Positions 25,301-37,402 of a stretch of 64,000 nucleotides of DNA are shown piece by piece. This DNA is from Coturnix japonica (Eukaryota > Chordata > Aves > Galliformes > Phasianidae). Positions within the stretch are counted from its first letter, which is position 1. Each line of letters begins with the position of its first letter. The position numbers were made by a program, and so were the translations under genes. The stretch lies in NCBI RefSeq assembly GCF_001577835.2, contig NC_029532.1:682001-746000 (forward strand). The letters are read 5' to 3'. A model generated the notes under the pieces. It saw only the letters and a program-made list of their open reading frames with translations. It ran no database searches and was not told the DNA's origin.

Positions 25301-28039
25301 CAACTGCAGCAGACGGGTCAGGGAGAAGTTACCCTACAGCTCATAGAGATCCCAATTGTAAATCAGTGCCAAGCAGGATTAGTGCCAGCTGATATTTTAG
25401 CTCATTTCTGGGTTCCCACAGCAGCTGTTTTCCTCGCTGCACTTGGGGCCCAGCCCAACCCCACAATGACCCTGTTCTAAACCTGCAATAAAGCGTCAGA
25501 CGGGATTTGGTGCCTTTTGGAGTATCAATGCCAAGAAATCCTTGAGTGGTTTTGTCAGCACTTCAACAAGTGTGGATTTAGCAGAAGGGCTCCGTGTGAG
25601 AGAAGGGAATGCAGAAAGAGCAAATGGATGTGGACCGGTTTTCCTGCTTAGATTCAATAGTTACAGAAGCACCAGAAGTGCTGGAAGAGGAGAAACTTCA
25701 AAAAGTAAAGGCTGCTGCCAAGGCTTGTGTTTTCCTGCAATGTTTGAACTTTTGCTTATGTTCTGTCCTTCAGGAGTCACAGGATTGCGTAAGATGCCTC
25801 ATTTTTGTCAAGCTAAAAATATTCTCATAATAGAGAAAGAACATTTTGTGGAAACTGTGACATAAGCATGAACCTGAAAACACAGAAATGGAAGGTGAAA
25901 TAATAATTGGGTTTCTTTTCTCAAGAGGGGACACCACAAGAAAGTCAAGTCTATGATCTGGGGGAATGTGTCATGATTTTCATTCACGTCACAGTTGGCA
26001 CAGTGGGTCCCCCTGAGCCTTCTTCCTCCTCTTGACTTGCAGACAACAAGTATAAGAGTATCTTCTGTTATGAACCTACACAATGAACATAAGAGCAGCC
26101 TGTGCATGGCAACCTTCTGCTCCCAGCCCTCCCTCGGTGTCGGTGCTCACTTCAGCTCTTCTGAGCTCTCCTTCAGACTCTAATCCACCTGAGTTACCAT
26201 GACCCCAAGTCAGAGATGAGCCATGGTTGGACATGGCACCATCGGGGACCCAGTGTCACAAATGGGGTCTGGTGTTGGTAATCCACTGAGCCTAGCACTA
26301 GCCCTGTGAGAGCCCTGCACACATCCCACTCTGGCTCTGCAGAGCTCATCCTGCTTCATCTGCAGCCCTGTGATGCTCCAGGTCTTAAAGTGATGGACCA
26401 CGCAGGCCCCATTTGCAATGGAAGGACGAGCAGCAGCACTCAGAGCCCTGCAAACCCCCACTGTGCTCTTTCGTGGCTTCAGAAAAACTCCCTGCAGGCA
26501 CTTCACAAGAAAGCTGGAAAACAAACAGTGGGCAGCTGCTCCAGGACAAGGCATCCTGTGCTGCAAACAGGAGGCTTGAAAGGAGCTGAGGGTTATCAGC
26601 CACGCTATCTCTATCTGAGATTCCTGCACTCAAATGAAGCAAGGAGGGAAATAAGTGGCATTCCACAGCCAGGAGCCGCGTTTCATCTCACTGGACACAG
26701 CTGTTTGCTCCTGTGTGCAGCCCAGATGCCATCCCTGCTCTGCTCCATGGGGACCCTCTGGAGCAGGGCTGGGCAGCAGGGAGCTGCAGAGCTGCACAGG
26801 CAGGGACCCTTAGCCCCACTGCCCTGCCCAGGCTGCCACAAGCTCCATCTCTGCTTGGGAGACACAAGGGACCACATATGAGACGCTCCTCGTGCTCCCA
26901 CGCCTAAGAGTGGAAAACGAGAATGAGGAGCCAAAGAGCAGAATTTGGCAAAGCAGGAAAAAGAAGCCTGTGTTAGAAACCACAATGCACTAGAAAGCAA
27001 TCCCCCACTGTGTCTGTGAGCATCAGCAGGGCTGCATTAAGTATTACCCTCTGGTGTCTGTGGGTGGCATTCTGCACACTCCATTCTGATGGGAAACAAG
27101 AGTGAGCCAAGAAAAGCATACCTGCAGGAAATAACATTAGTTCAACAAATTGCTGAATATCATCCCTTTTTCCTCCCTCCAAAAAAACCCATAAAATAAC
27201 AAAAAAATCAGGTCACTGACAAATGACAATTCCATTTCCTCTTTTGTTCAGTAAAATTTCCTGCCAGTCCCTTCCCAGCCATTTATGGACACGGAGCTAA
27301 AATCTACATGGTGGGTTCTGAGTCTCCTGTTTATCACATCCCACCCTGGAAGCTGCCATATGGTTGAGGACAGCAGCACCCGAAAGCAGCCATTAACCCA
27401 TCACAGCTGTCGCTGCAGATGTGCACCCATCCAGGCTGTGTGCTGGTGACAGTGAGAGAAAGGAGAGCTTTTTTCTTCCAAACCATGGTGTGATATAAAT
27501 GAGCACAGTGGAAAGGCTGCGGATACAACCCCAACAGGGACAACTGCAGCACTGATGTCTATTGGTTGGACCATAATTCAGTAAAGTGGGGACCACGAGG
27601 GCTTTGAAGGAGGGTGGTGGTTTTAATATCAGCAAAACTGGCAGAAAATCAGCGTAAAGAATGATGTATCTCACATATACTGTGAGGACAGGGTGCTTGG
27701 GTGAGCAGGGCAAGGATGGAGGTGAGAGGTGATATTCTGCAGTGAACACAACAGCTTTGGGGGCCTTATTGTGTGCTGCTGCCAGTGGGACAGAGCTGGG
27801 GTTTGGTCCCTGAAGATGATGAGAGTGGAGAGTCCGCCCTGTTGACCAGCTCTGCTCCTTTGGGTCATTCTGGCTTCCAAGCTCCCATCCTGACAATGAC
27901 ATCTGGGACAAGAGGAAGAGCTGTCCTGAAAAGCCACCAGAATTGGGATGTGAACTTCCATTCCAAGCCTGAGCTGTGTGAAAAAAATTCACAGAAGTGA
28001 TTCAGAAATAACTCTCTGCCATATATAACTCTGCCATGC
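19314..28039. other. Gene-poor stretch, no recognised gene or repeat
   Basis: Nearly 9 kb of mixed-composition sequence with no CR1 and no recognised exon. The only mildly coding-like frame is at 25609-25830 (plus strand), described among the findings. Confidence 0.4.
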
Positions 28040-28091
28040 AAAAAAAAAAAAAAAATAAAATAAAGAAAACAACCAAAAAAAAAGAATAAAA
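28040..28091. repeat. A-rich low-complexity tract
   Basis: A16 followed by TAAAATAAAG and AACAACC(A)9. It may be a simple repeat or the remnant tail of a retroposed insertion. No recognisable body precedes it. Confidence 0.9.
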
Positions 28092-31000
28092 TCCCTCTTG
28101 ATGTTTAGACAGTGCTGTTTTATTCAGTTGCAGTAACAGCACAGCAGAGAAGGCTCAGGAGGCTGCTTATTACAGTGGATGTTGTTTTTTGTACATTACA
28201 GGATGCATTTTCTGTCAGAATTTGTAAAATATTAATCAAACAAACAGAAAACAGTACAGGAACTACAACTTGAAATGAAGGGGATTTCACAGCAACACTA
28301 AATCCGTAATGGCACATTCCCCATCTTTTTTCTGTCAACAGTGCCACCTAAATGCTTCATTTACAGGAGGTTTGCTTTTGTTTTGGTATTTCTTGACATT
28401 TTCTTGTCTCAGTTTCAGTGAAATAAGAACAAAGGAGAGAATCTCTCTGTGAATATCAGTGTTAAGAAGCAATTAGCCAGTAGAAATCACAATACATGAT
28501 CATGCGATTAAAGTATGTGACAACTCACATGCACGGGAGGGAAGAGCTGTGCTTAGCAGACAATGTGTGTGTGTGCATTCACACACCACTGTCACGCTCA
28601 TGGCTCAGGCTGTGGTTCTGGCAGCTGGGGAGCTGCCTGTATGATGCTGTGCCGCTGTCTCCCCTATATCTCACCACTGTTACTGCATGTCCATAACCAT
28701 CCCCAGCTGTCCAAAGGGACCCACACATGGGAGCACGGCTCCCACCAGAGATGAGTGCTATATGAGCACGCTGTGCTTTGTGCTTGCCTCCCTAAATACC
28801 TGCTTTGAACACACTGGCAATTTTCAACTAGATAAGGATCAGTATATTAGCCTAAGGACCCATAAATTAGTTTAGCAAAGGGAATCAGTAAGTGCTAGCT
28901 CTAAAACAGCCTTGTTTTTCTCAATGATCCTGCTTCACAGGAGCACTGGAGTCACAACAGATTACTTTTCTCTTTGCATCCACCAGGTGCAAGGACTTGT
29001 TCCTCAGATTTCACATATATTGCTGTGCACTGAGATAGAAAGTTGCTCATTATGGCATAACAAGCAATGGAAATTTGCCAAACTGGGGAAAAACAGCTAA
29101 GGATCAGCCAAAAGTCACTGTGATGAAGCTGATGATGGAAAAATGAGGAGAAAGTTTGTGGTCTAAGACCACCATAGGCCCCTACCACACATGCCCAGAA
29201 GGACATTAACATATATTAAGGAATTTTTGGAAAAGAATATGCATAACACAGTATTGCATCTGAATGCTTTAGCTGTTTAAATGTAGAACTTGAATTCTGA
29301 GAGCACACACTTGCATTGTCAGGTCACCTGGTATGTATCCCAAGGAATAAAGGAATGCTGCTTTCTAACACCACACTGCAGTTAGAGAGTTTTCTTCCCA
29401 GCTTTTAGATGTCAGGGCCATGCCCTCAGATGTGCCTTCTCATACCCTAATGGCCGACTGAAGCAGTTGAGAGCTGTCAGGATGCTGGGAAGCTGATTAG
29501 AAATCTCCCCAAATATTCATTCTTTCTCTTGTTGAATGGTTGGGGCATGTGCCAAATTGCTTGTTGTTTAGACCAGTGGCAGTGGAGAGCTGTCCTGAAT
29601 GGCAATATGCAGCTCTGAATGCAATGTAAGGTAATCGTGGGCTCAGATACACTGCACAACAGCAGCAGCCTGTGCAAGCAATTGCCACTGCCATCACAAT
29701 TGCTCTGTTTGTGATCTTATGTTTAGTCACATTCTTCCAAATACAGAACTATAAGGGAAGGTGATAAATACGTGCACATAAATCCTAGGTCAGCAGCTGA
29801 ATGCAGCACAGGCTGGGAGCCAGCAGGGCAGGGCAGGATGCACTGCCATACAGATGACCTGATGGGATGTGTCAGAAGCTCCACATAAGAGGGAACAAAG
29901 AGAAAGCCAACAGTGAGTAAGGGAAGAAGTGGGCTGGTTGGTGGAGCAAAGAGAAGTATAAAGCAAAGGTGAACAGGAGACTGTCCTAAAATCATCTGGA
30001 TTCTGTGGTTATGGGCAGGAGTTTAGCTCTGGCCTGAGTGATCCAATGGGTCTTTTCCAGCAGAGCCTTTGAGTCTCCACAAAGCTGCTGGAGTCGCTTT
30101 ACATAACCCACTGGAGCAAGAGACATTCCAGAAATAGTTTTCTGAAAGAAAAAGTACTGAGTTGGTGCAACTTCTTCTTAAATCAGTCATGAAGGAGGGG
30201 AGAGCTGTCACAGGGGCCCTGGAGGGAGCTCAGTCAGTATCAGACTGTTTGTGTTGCCACATGAAGTCTTTCCTGGCTCTATTTATACTCTTAATTTGAA
30301 ACGGGGTACATTCCTGAGGCTAAAAAGGCAAGAACATGTTTATTCAATGCAAAAAGCAATCTCCTTTTACACTGCAAACACTGTGCACTGGAACAGGATG
30401 GGATCATTTCTCCCCAACTTCTTGGTAGTCTTTAACATTTGATCCAGTTCCTTTCGCTGGTAGAGATGCTCAGAACAGCATCCCCTGGAGGGACTGAGAG
30501 AAAGAGAATGCTGGCTCCTACCACAGACCCAAGGCTACCAGTCCTGGCCAGGCTCTGGAAACCCAGAGCTCCAAGCATCTTATTGCCCATCCAAGAAATA
30601 ACTACTAATAAAAGTATCATGGAGAAAGATTATTTGATCCTACTGGGACAACTCCTAACCAACACATATTCTGCCAACCTTTCTTTTCATTTTAACACTC
30701 CCAACTGTTGGACCTTAAACATGAGGCCATATCAAGTCCTTGTCCATGTAATAAATTGTAAACAGTATGACTTGTGTTAAACTGCATTAAACCATTTGTT
30801 TCTCTGCAAGTTTGGTTGTGCCTTTCATGCCTGGATGTGGGAGTGATAACGTGGTTCTATTTCTGTCCCATCAGCACAGCTGGATCCCCATTCCTTTCAA
30901 CTGTACATATCCATTAAAAAGAACATCTGCGACATGGAAATCAAAACAGTGTGGCCGTAAATAGCAGAAGGAGGGGAGGCTTATTAGACCAACGTGACTG

Positions 31001-34000
31001 TGTGGAAAACACTGGGAGCCAAAGGGAAATGAAGGGTTTAATGGGAAGGTGAAGTTTCAGGAAGGGTTAAGGTTGGGGACTCTCAAAGGTTGGAGGCATC
31101 ACTTCTGAAGGGGCAGGTAGAAAAAGAGCACTTACGGTTAAGATGGGGTCTAATAGGAATCTGGCCTCAATCGGATCCAGTTGTTCATATCCCAGATGGA
31201 GCACTGTGTGGTGCTTGCCTTCCTGCCACTCACATCGCTGCTACCCCCTTGGGAAACATGGGTCCTGTGCAAAACAAGGTATTAAATAACAGAGATTTCC
31301 AGACCACACAGGATCCCACCAGGACAGAAAAGTGAAGTGGAAACAGTTTATCACTCTTCCCAAGCCTTCCACCAGCATCTCTGTTGGCCACAGAGCCCAG
31401 TGAGGGAGACCATCTGCTCCTGGAGGGCAACATCTTGCAGGGAAATCTTCCGGAGTTTGGGAACGTATCATCTATAACCAACAGGAATGTGTAGCTGTAT
31501 GGCATGTTTCTCCATAAATGACTGAAATCCGTTCATGGAATGACTCTCACTGGTAATGCGACAAATACTGATGATGAGTAGAGAGACCAAAGACCAAACC
31601 TGCAGATCCACAGCCTGGCTGTGCTTTTCCTGTCTATTATTTGATAATATTGTACTGCCCCCCACAACCAGGCTGGCAAAGCAAGGATGCACAGCCCTGT
31701 ACAGATCCAAACTGCAATTCCCATAGCTGCACTCATGGCCTGTACTGCCTCCCCAATGAACTGCCACTATAAAAGGCCAGAATTTGGGATCAAGTATGCA
31801 TCCCTAAGACATCACCACAGGCAATAAGATTGCTTACATAAACAAAGGGTCGTTGGCTTTCCAATAGATGGGTTTTTCATAAGAGCCAGGAAGGATCTGA
31901 CTCACAGCCTCATTTATAAAGCCAGCACTCTGCACTGAAGCCTTGTAAAACAAACCAGTCCTCTCCGTGTCTACTAATAATAATTTTTCTTGAAGAGGCT
32001 CGTTACAGACCAAAGCGGGGCTGCAGGCTCCAGCTGCGATATTGTGTTATTTAATCGGTTCCCATAAAGAGCAGAGCACGGGGAGCAGCAAGGAGCAGGC
32101 AGGAGCTTGGGCTGGTGCCAGTGGCAAAGTGCTGGGGAGCTCCAGCAGCACTTTGTTTGCCAGTCAGCTGCTCCCAGGTTTAGGCCTCAACAGGATGATT
32201 TTACAGTTTTCTCTCTCCCATTTATCCTCACACCTCTTTGCAAACGCAGCACTTCCAAGAACCACTGTGGCACAACACAGGTGCCTCATTAGGTTAGAAT
32301 TGTACTGGTGTGTTTTGGGCCCCACCTGCAGTCCCTGCCTTGGGGCACCTGGGGGGCTCCTGACCCCTCCCTGGGGCTCCTCTGCAGCCAGGCAGCACGA
32401 GGCTCTGCCAGAAGTCCTGCTGTGCTGTGCCTTGATGATGTGCTATGGAGGCAATGCTGAGGATGGACAGCTGTGAAAGCCATTCTGCAGACACAAAGCT
32501 TGCTGAGGAGGAATTGCAGGGTTTCTCATGTCCTCTAGGTTTTATTTCCAGCAAGGGCAGCCCAGAGAGCAAGAATCACCCATCTGTGCCCAGCACTGTG
32601 CCCTCACAGCCCAGAGAACCAACCATACCCCGGGCTGCATCCAAAGCAGGGTGCCAGCAGAGCAGGGAGGGGATCTGCCCCTCTGCTCTGTGCTGTGAGA
32701 CCTCACCTGGAGCCACATTAATCCTGCTCTGGGGAAGCACTTACCTTATCCAGCTGACCATTCCTGCTCCCTGCAGCCATCCCCAGGAGCTGCTCGCTTC
32801 CCATCACCACCACAGTGCATCCTCACTCCGCACGCAGCTGACATGCTGGCCATCATGCTGCTGTTTGAAAACAAGAGGCAAAACCACTCTCATGATGGAT
32901 AAATGCAGCTGGGAGCAGAATAAAAGCACTCACACAGAGAAGGGTGGGGGGGAGTCACAAAGAAAGTTGAAGGCTTACAGCTGTGAAACACATGGGTGGC
33001 AGAGAAAATTAAGACAAAGAGAGATCAAAGCAGAACCCAGAACACAGGGACAGTGCTGGGAGATGGCAGCTGCAGAAATGCAGGTGCTGAAAATGAAGGA
33101 GCCAGGTCCCAGCTTGGAGAAATCAGAGGGTGGGATGAGAAGGGTGAGAGCTGACATCCCATTCACCCCTTGAGTTTTTCAGCTGCCCAATGCACAGCGC
33201 TGTCACCATGCTGGCGTTATGGGTGGATGTACATCCCTGCATGCTCAGTGCCCAGCTCTGCAGAAAGCAGCCTGTATGACAGAGGCTGGACAGTCGAGCA
33301 TTCATTTGCATCTATTTGAAATTTAAATGCTGGCTGAGGAAAGTTTAGTGGATTTCTTTCTTCTGCTCTGAAGAACACGAGCAGCTCAAGATTGAGAGGG
33401 AGGGTCAGAAGCGGCTTTCTTTCTTATTTTGGAGATGAGTTTCTTTGATCTCAAGCTGCACACGCCAAACCCATGAGCCATACTAACTCCTGGTGTTAGC
33501 AACAAAGAACCTGAGCATCCTGTTCTCCCTCTCTTTTATTTAGTACCCACTACACAGGATAAAAGCAGAGCCCACCCTCCCGCAGTGCGTCAGTGGCAGC
33601 TCTGCTTTACAGATTCTCCTGCTGTAAGTGAACGAGCTGACATCTAGAGTTGTTTTCCTTTCAAAACTGCTGCTCCACTTAGCTAACACAATAAGAAAGC
33701 CTACACCAGGTGTGGCTGATCAAAAGTGTGATGTTCTGCCAACTGCAGCTGGGAGAGCCTAGGAACATTGTCCCATATTGTGACCATTGGTCATGTGTGG
33801 ATCAGCCAGGCTGAGCTGCCAACAGCAGCCAACACTGCAGCCTCCACCACAGCAGCTCCAGCGTGACAGCCCTGCACCCCTGAGCTCGCTGCCTCCTGTA
33901 AAGCAAAGCACATGGATCTTTGTCACCCCATGAGCACTTACACAGCATAGGGAAACAGTGCAGCGGGCATAACCCCAAACCAGAGCACACAGAGACTTCA

Positions 34001-34229
34001 TCTCTTGAAGGGCCACCACTTCTGTGAGCTGTTTGGGCAGGATTCCAAAGGCTAAGGCTGCTAATTGTGCCTGGGTTTTAGTGAGCTCTGGGCTTTTTGG
34101 GGGTTTTGGACAGCTGTCTGATGGCGATGACTTACAGAATGGTTCCCAGTGCAGGGAGAGCTTTGAAGCTGTGGGACTGCAGGAAGCCGCAGGAAGCAGA
34201 TGGATTCAACTGACAAATTGGAGCTCGCT
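28092..34229. other. Gene-poor stretch, no recognised gene or repeat
   Basis: No recognised exon. It holds a small hydrophobic minus-strand frame at 31533-31736 and a plus-strand TATAAAAG at 31769-31776, both noted elsewhere. A plus-strand frame of 242 codons at 32445-33173 is judged chance. Confidence 0.4.
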
Positions 34230-34400
34230 GAGTTTTTGTTTAATTAACTTTTAATTGGCAAATTTGGACCTCATGCATATTTAGTATAATGAGCTGCTTA
34301 AATTAGCTTTTAACAGAGTTTAAATTTAGAAGCATGCTTTTTATATCCTATGTCTGGTTTTATACTTAATGCATGCTGTGATTCTTTTTTAGAGGGCTGC
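34230..34400. promoter_or_regulatory. Candidate conserved non-coding element
   Basis: AT-rich block with TTTAATTAACTTTTAATTGG, CATGCATATTTAG (octamer- and MEF2-like), AATTAGCTTTTAA and a second ATGCATGC-type motif. It is embedded in ordinary-composition DNA and not part of any repeat I know. Such blocks are often deeply conserved enhancers in gene deserts, but conservation cannot be tested here. Confidence 0.3.
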
Positions 34401-34631
34401 TTTAACACTATGGCACCAAAATACAGGGACATTTGGCAGCTGCTGCAGGGACCTCAGGCAGGAAGAGTCAGACGGATGATCCCACAGGATTTATCCCTTC
34501 TCTTCCTTGCTGTGTGAAGTTTCCAGCCATTTTGCTCTATATAAAACCAAAGGAAGACCAGAAAATAAGATGCTGGAAACTCACGTGCACATTCCCTTTC
34601 ACAGTGAACTTTGGGCAGTGTAAAGGTGGCT

Positions 34632-34930
34632 AATATAAAGATACTGACCAAGATAGTGATAAATAGTCAAAGGTTATTAGTAAAGAAAACTCACCAGTGT
34701 CAATGCCTGGACCAGAAAGCTGAGGCAGTCTCAACTGGGGAGCAGTCTCCAAGAGATTCTGCCTTAGTGGTGGTCAGCCTTTAAATGAGGTGAGGTCTCA
34801 GAAGAGGTGCAGTCGAGGTCCACCCCTTCTGGGAGCACAGCTAGATTACTCTCACCTGTGCTCCCGCAGCTGGCCCAACACTTGCCTCAGCTGATTAATC
34901 AGAGGTTCAAGCTGTGATTTCCCATACAGG
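34632..34930 (-). mobile_element. LTR-like repeat fragment, copy B (family not identified)
   Basis: Related to 13629-13945 over nearly its whole length, in the same orientation and about 21 kb away. On the minus strand it has CATTTAAAGGCTGACC, a plausible TATA-like region, upstream of a shared CTAAGG segment. The sequence between the two copies shows no retroviral genes and the copies are clearly diverged, so they are more likely two independent old solitary LTRs than the two ends of one provirus. Confidence 0.4.
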
Positions 34931-35036
34931 GCAGACTGTCCAAATCTGCACAAGGGACTCAGGCTGTCATCACTTCCTGGCTTTTTTTGTGAATACAGCT
35001 CCTCCTGATGGCCCTACAAACCTACCTGAGTGTAGG

Positions 35037-35044
35037 TATATATA

Positions 35045-35081
<37 letters not shown>
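35037..35081. repeat. (TA)n microsatellite
   Basis: TA units over 45 bases with one TGTG interruption. Confidence 0.97.
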
Positions 35082-35084
<3 letters not shown>

Positions 35085-37333
35085 AAAACCAAAACCATGC
35101 TGGGCAGATCCATTCTGGTCTCAGCCCACCAGAAATAAGGGCAGCAACAAGGGTAGAGTCTATGCTGAGCAGTTACCAGTCTTGCTACCAGGTAGTTAAA
35201 CAAAACTCATGTTGGGGAGGGCTGAATACATTGAGTACAGCCCAATACACAAGTACGAACATGGCAGGGGTAAGGCCAATCTGAACAAGGGCTGTAATAT
35301 GTAAATCTTCTCTTTCCTCGGGAAAATGTCTGAACTCTACATTTTTCTTCTCTTTGCTAAGTTCTACATAAATAGAACAGGAAATATGTTGGGAAGGAAT
35401 GAACTTTACCCAAAGCGGACAAGAAAGTCATTGTCAGGTCTCCTTTCTTTCCTGGTAAAAAGGTCAAAAAGTATTTTAAGAACTGCTGCAAGAATGGAAA
35501 TGTGGGTAAGTGGAAATTCAAGTGGAGTAGGAAACAATAGCGAGGATTAGGTCATATTCAGCAAGAACACAAGGGCAGAAAACAACAGGGATTCAAACTC
35601 TGCCGTCCACTTTTCTCTCCTGTTTTGGGCAAAGAGAGGACTGAGTTCATCACCCAATCCTGGAGTGAATGAATTGGTGGGAAACCATAACCCTCAGCTT
35701 TGGGGAGCTTCTCCCCGTTGGGCTGGGAGCCTTGAAGCCTTCACCCCCTCTCTGTTCATAATTATATGTTCAATGACAGTGCACTAAATGGCTGCACATT
35801 GTCAGTAGGCTCTGGTATTCATCTGGCCCCGGCTCTCACTCAGAGATTTGGGTTCGTGTACATCCGATAGAGAGAGCACAGCTGTCCAGAAGCCTCCCAC
35901 ACAAAGCTTTTTTCCAGGGGAAATGCTGGTTTTACACAAAATAATTAAATAATAATTCCTGGAAGAGGCCAGATTGCTGCAGAAATGATGGGGAATTGTG
36001 GGTGGGGAGGAGAAAGAAGGGACATTTTTCCACCAACGCTGTGACTAAAGCAAAAGAAGAAATAAGGCATTTTCACCACAATTTTCCCTAGAAGTTCCTG
36101 CCAGCATTTCCGACACCTTTCAAATGGCATTTTGCTGAGCGTTGGGGGCATAGTCCCCGTGACCACACAATGGCCTTGGTTTCTCCAGCTGTACAGCCCA
36201 ACCTGCAGCTGGAACCTGGAACAAAAATGGTAGAGTTGGGCAATGAACCAGGTCCCCATTCATTCAGGGCATCCCCACCTTCCCAGTGCACAGCCGTCAG
36301 GGTGTACTTCCCCATTGGCTGCAAGTGGATTTTGGTCACAGACCCCACCATCCTGGGGAGGCTCTGCTCCCCACCCTGTGCTGGAGCAGCCCTGGCTCTT
36401 GTGCTCTTGCTTTGTCCTCTCCATTGACTTGCCCAGGGGCTTTGTGCCCTCGCAGCTGTCCATCCGTCTCACATCCCAACATTCAAGAGCCCAGCTGTCT
36501 TTTTAGTCTGCAGGAAGGCAAATTTAGGACTCAGTGAGCAGATGGGCAGTCTCTGGGATGAATGGGAAGCATTGCCTGAGCGGAGATGAGAAACACCACA
36601 TCGATCCTGCTGCAGGGCTGCAGAGAGGGCAGCCATTTACCCCGTGGTGGGGAAGCAAGCAGGGAGCCGCAGCAAGCCTGAAACATGTGAGAAAACCTCC
36701 ATGTCAAGAAGGCGTGAGGAGAGCTCCAGCTGTTTGCAGGGAACCTCTGCACCTGGCCAACCTAATAAATCTGTCATGAATTCAGCAGCCGTCACAGCAG
36801 GATGGCTCCTATCGGGCTCTTTTGCACATCCTGCCCAGAGGAAATGTGCCTGAGAGTACTGAAGCAAGGCCATGTTTTATAAATTGGTCACATCCTGAGC
36901 CTTCCAGCCCTGCAGCAAGTCAGCATCAAACACCCAAAGGGATATTTCCTAAGAACTCTAAAAGGGAATAAACTGACAGGTTAAAACGCTGGGTTTATCA
37001 AATTAGGGAAGAGACTCTCCTGCTTCCTAGGTGATCTCAAATAAATTAGAAGCCCATCTGTTGTGCTCGGTTCCAAGAAATTAATTACTTCCAAGGGTGA
37101 TGACTTTTTACAATGAAATAATTATCTGGCAAATCATAAAAACAAAGATTTGAAGCTCCAACAAGAGCAAATTGCTGTAACTCCAGGGCTTGTAACTGGG
37201 TGCTCCTGAGACTGCCCCGGGGCTATTGGCTTCCAGGAAACTGATACGGTTTAATAAATAATGGTGGCAGCACACATTGGGCTGTGCTAAGAAGCACACA
37301 CAAATGGGCTCTCTGAAATACAAGTTATGTTAT
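35082..37333. other. No recognised feature
   Basis: No gene or named repeat. Part of 35.08-35.30 kb may belong to the same LTR-type insertion as copy B, but I could not confirm this. Confidence 0.35.
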
Positions 37334-37402
37334 GGAACAGAGAGGTGGTGGTGCCCCATCCCTGGAGACACCCAAGGTCAGGCTGGATGTGGCTCTGAGC
37401 AG
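37334..37402 (+). mobile_element. CR1 LINE short internal fragment
   Basis: GGAACAGAGAGGTGGTGGTG, CCCCATCCCTGGAGACACCC and AAGGTCAGGCTGGATGTGG match the CR1 3' UTR. The final tail is absent. Confidence 0.85.

Noticed and set aside
31769-31776. Strong plus-strand TATAAAAG box
   Set aside because: No initiator, exon or known gene follows it within a reasonable distance. An isolated TATA match is expected by chance in a window this size.
32445-33173. Plus-strand frame of 242 codons
   Set aside because: Low-similarity texture rich in Ser, Pro, His and Cys with no recognisable motif and no splice logic. The opposite strand is also open in parts.
13629-34930. The two LTR-like blocks as the ends of a single 21-kb provirus
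   Set aside because: The blocks differ too much for the two ends of one insertion of usual age, the distance is too large, and no retroviral region lies between them.
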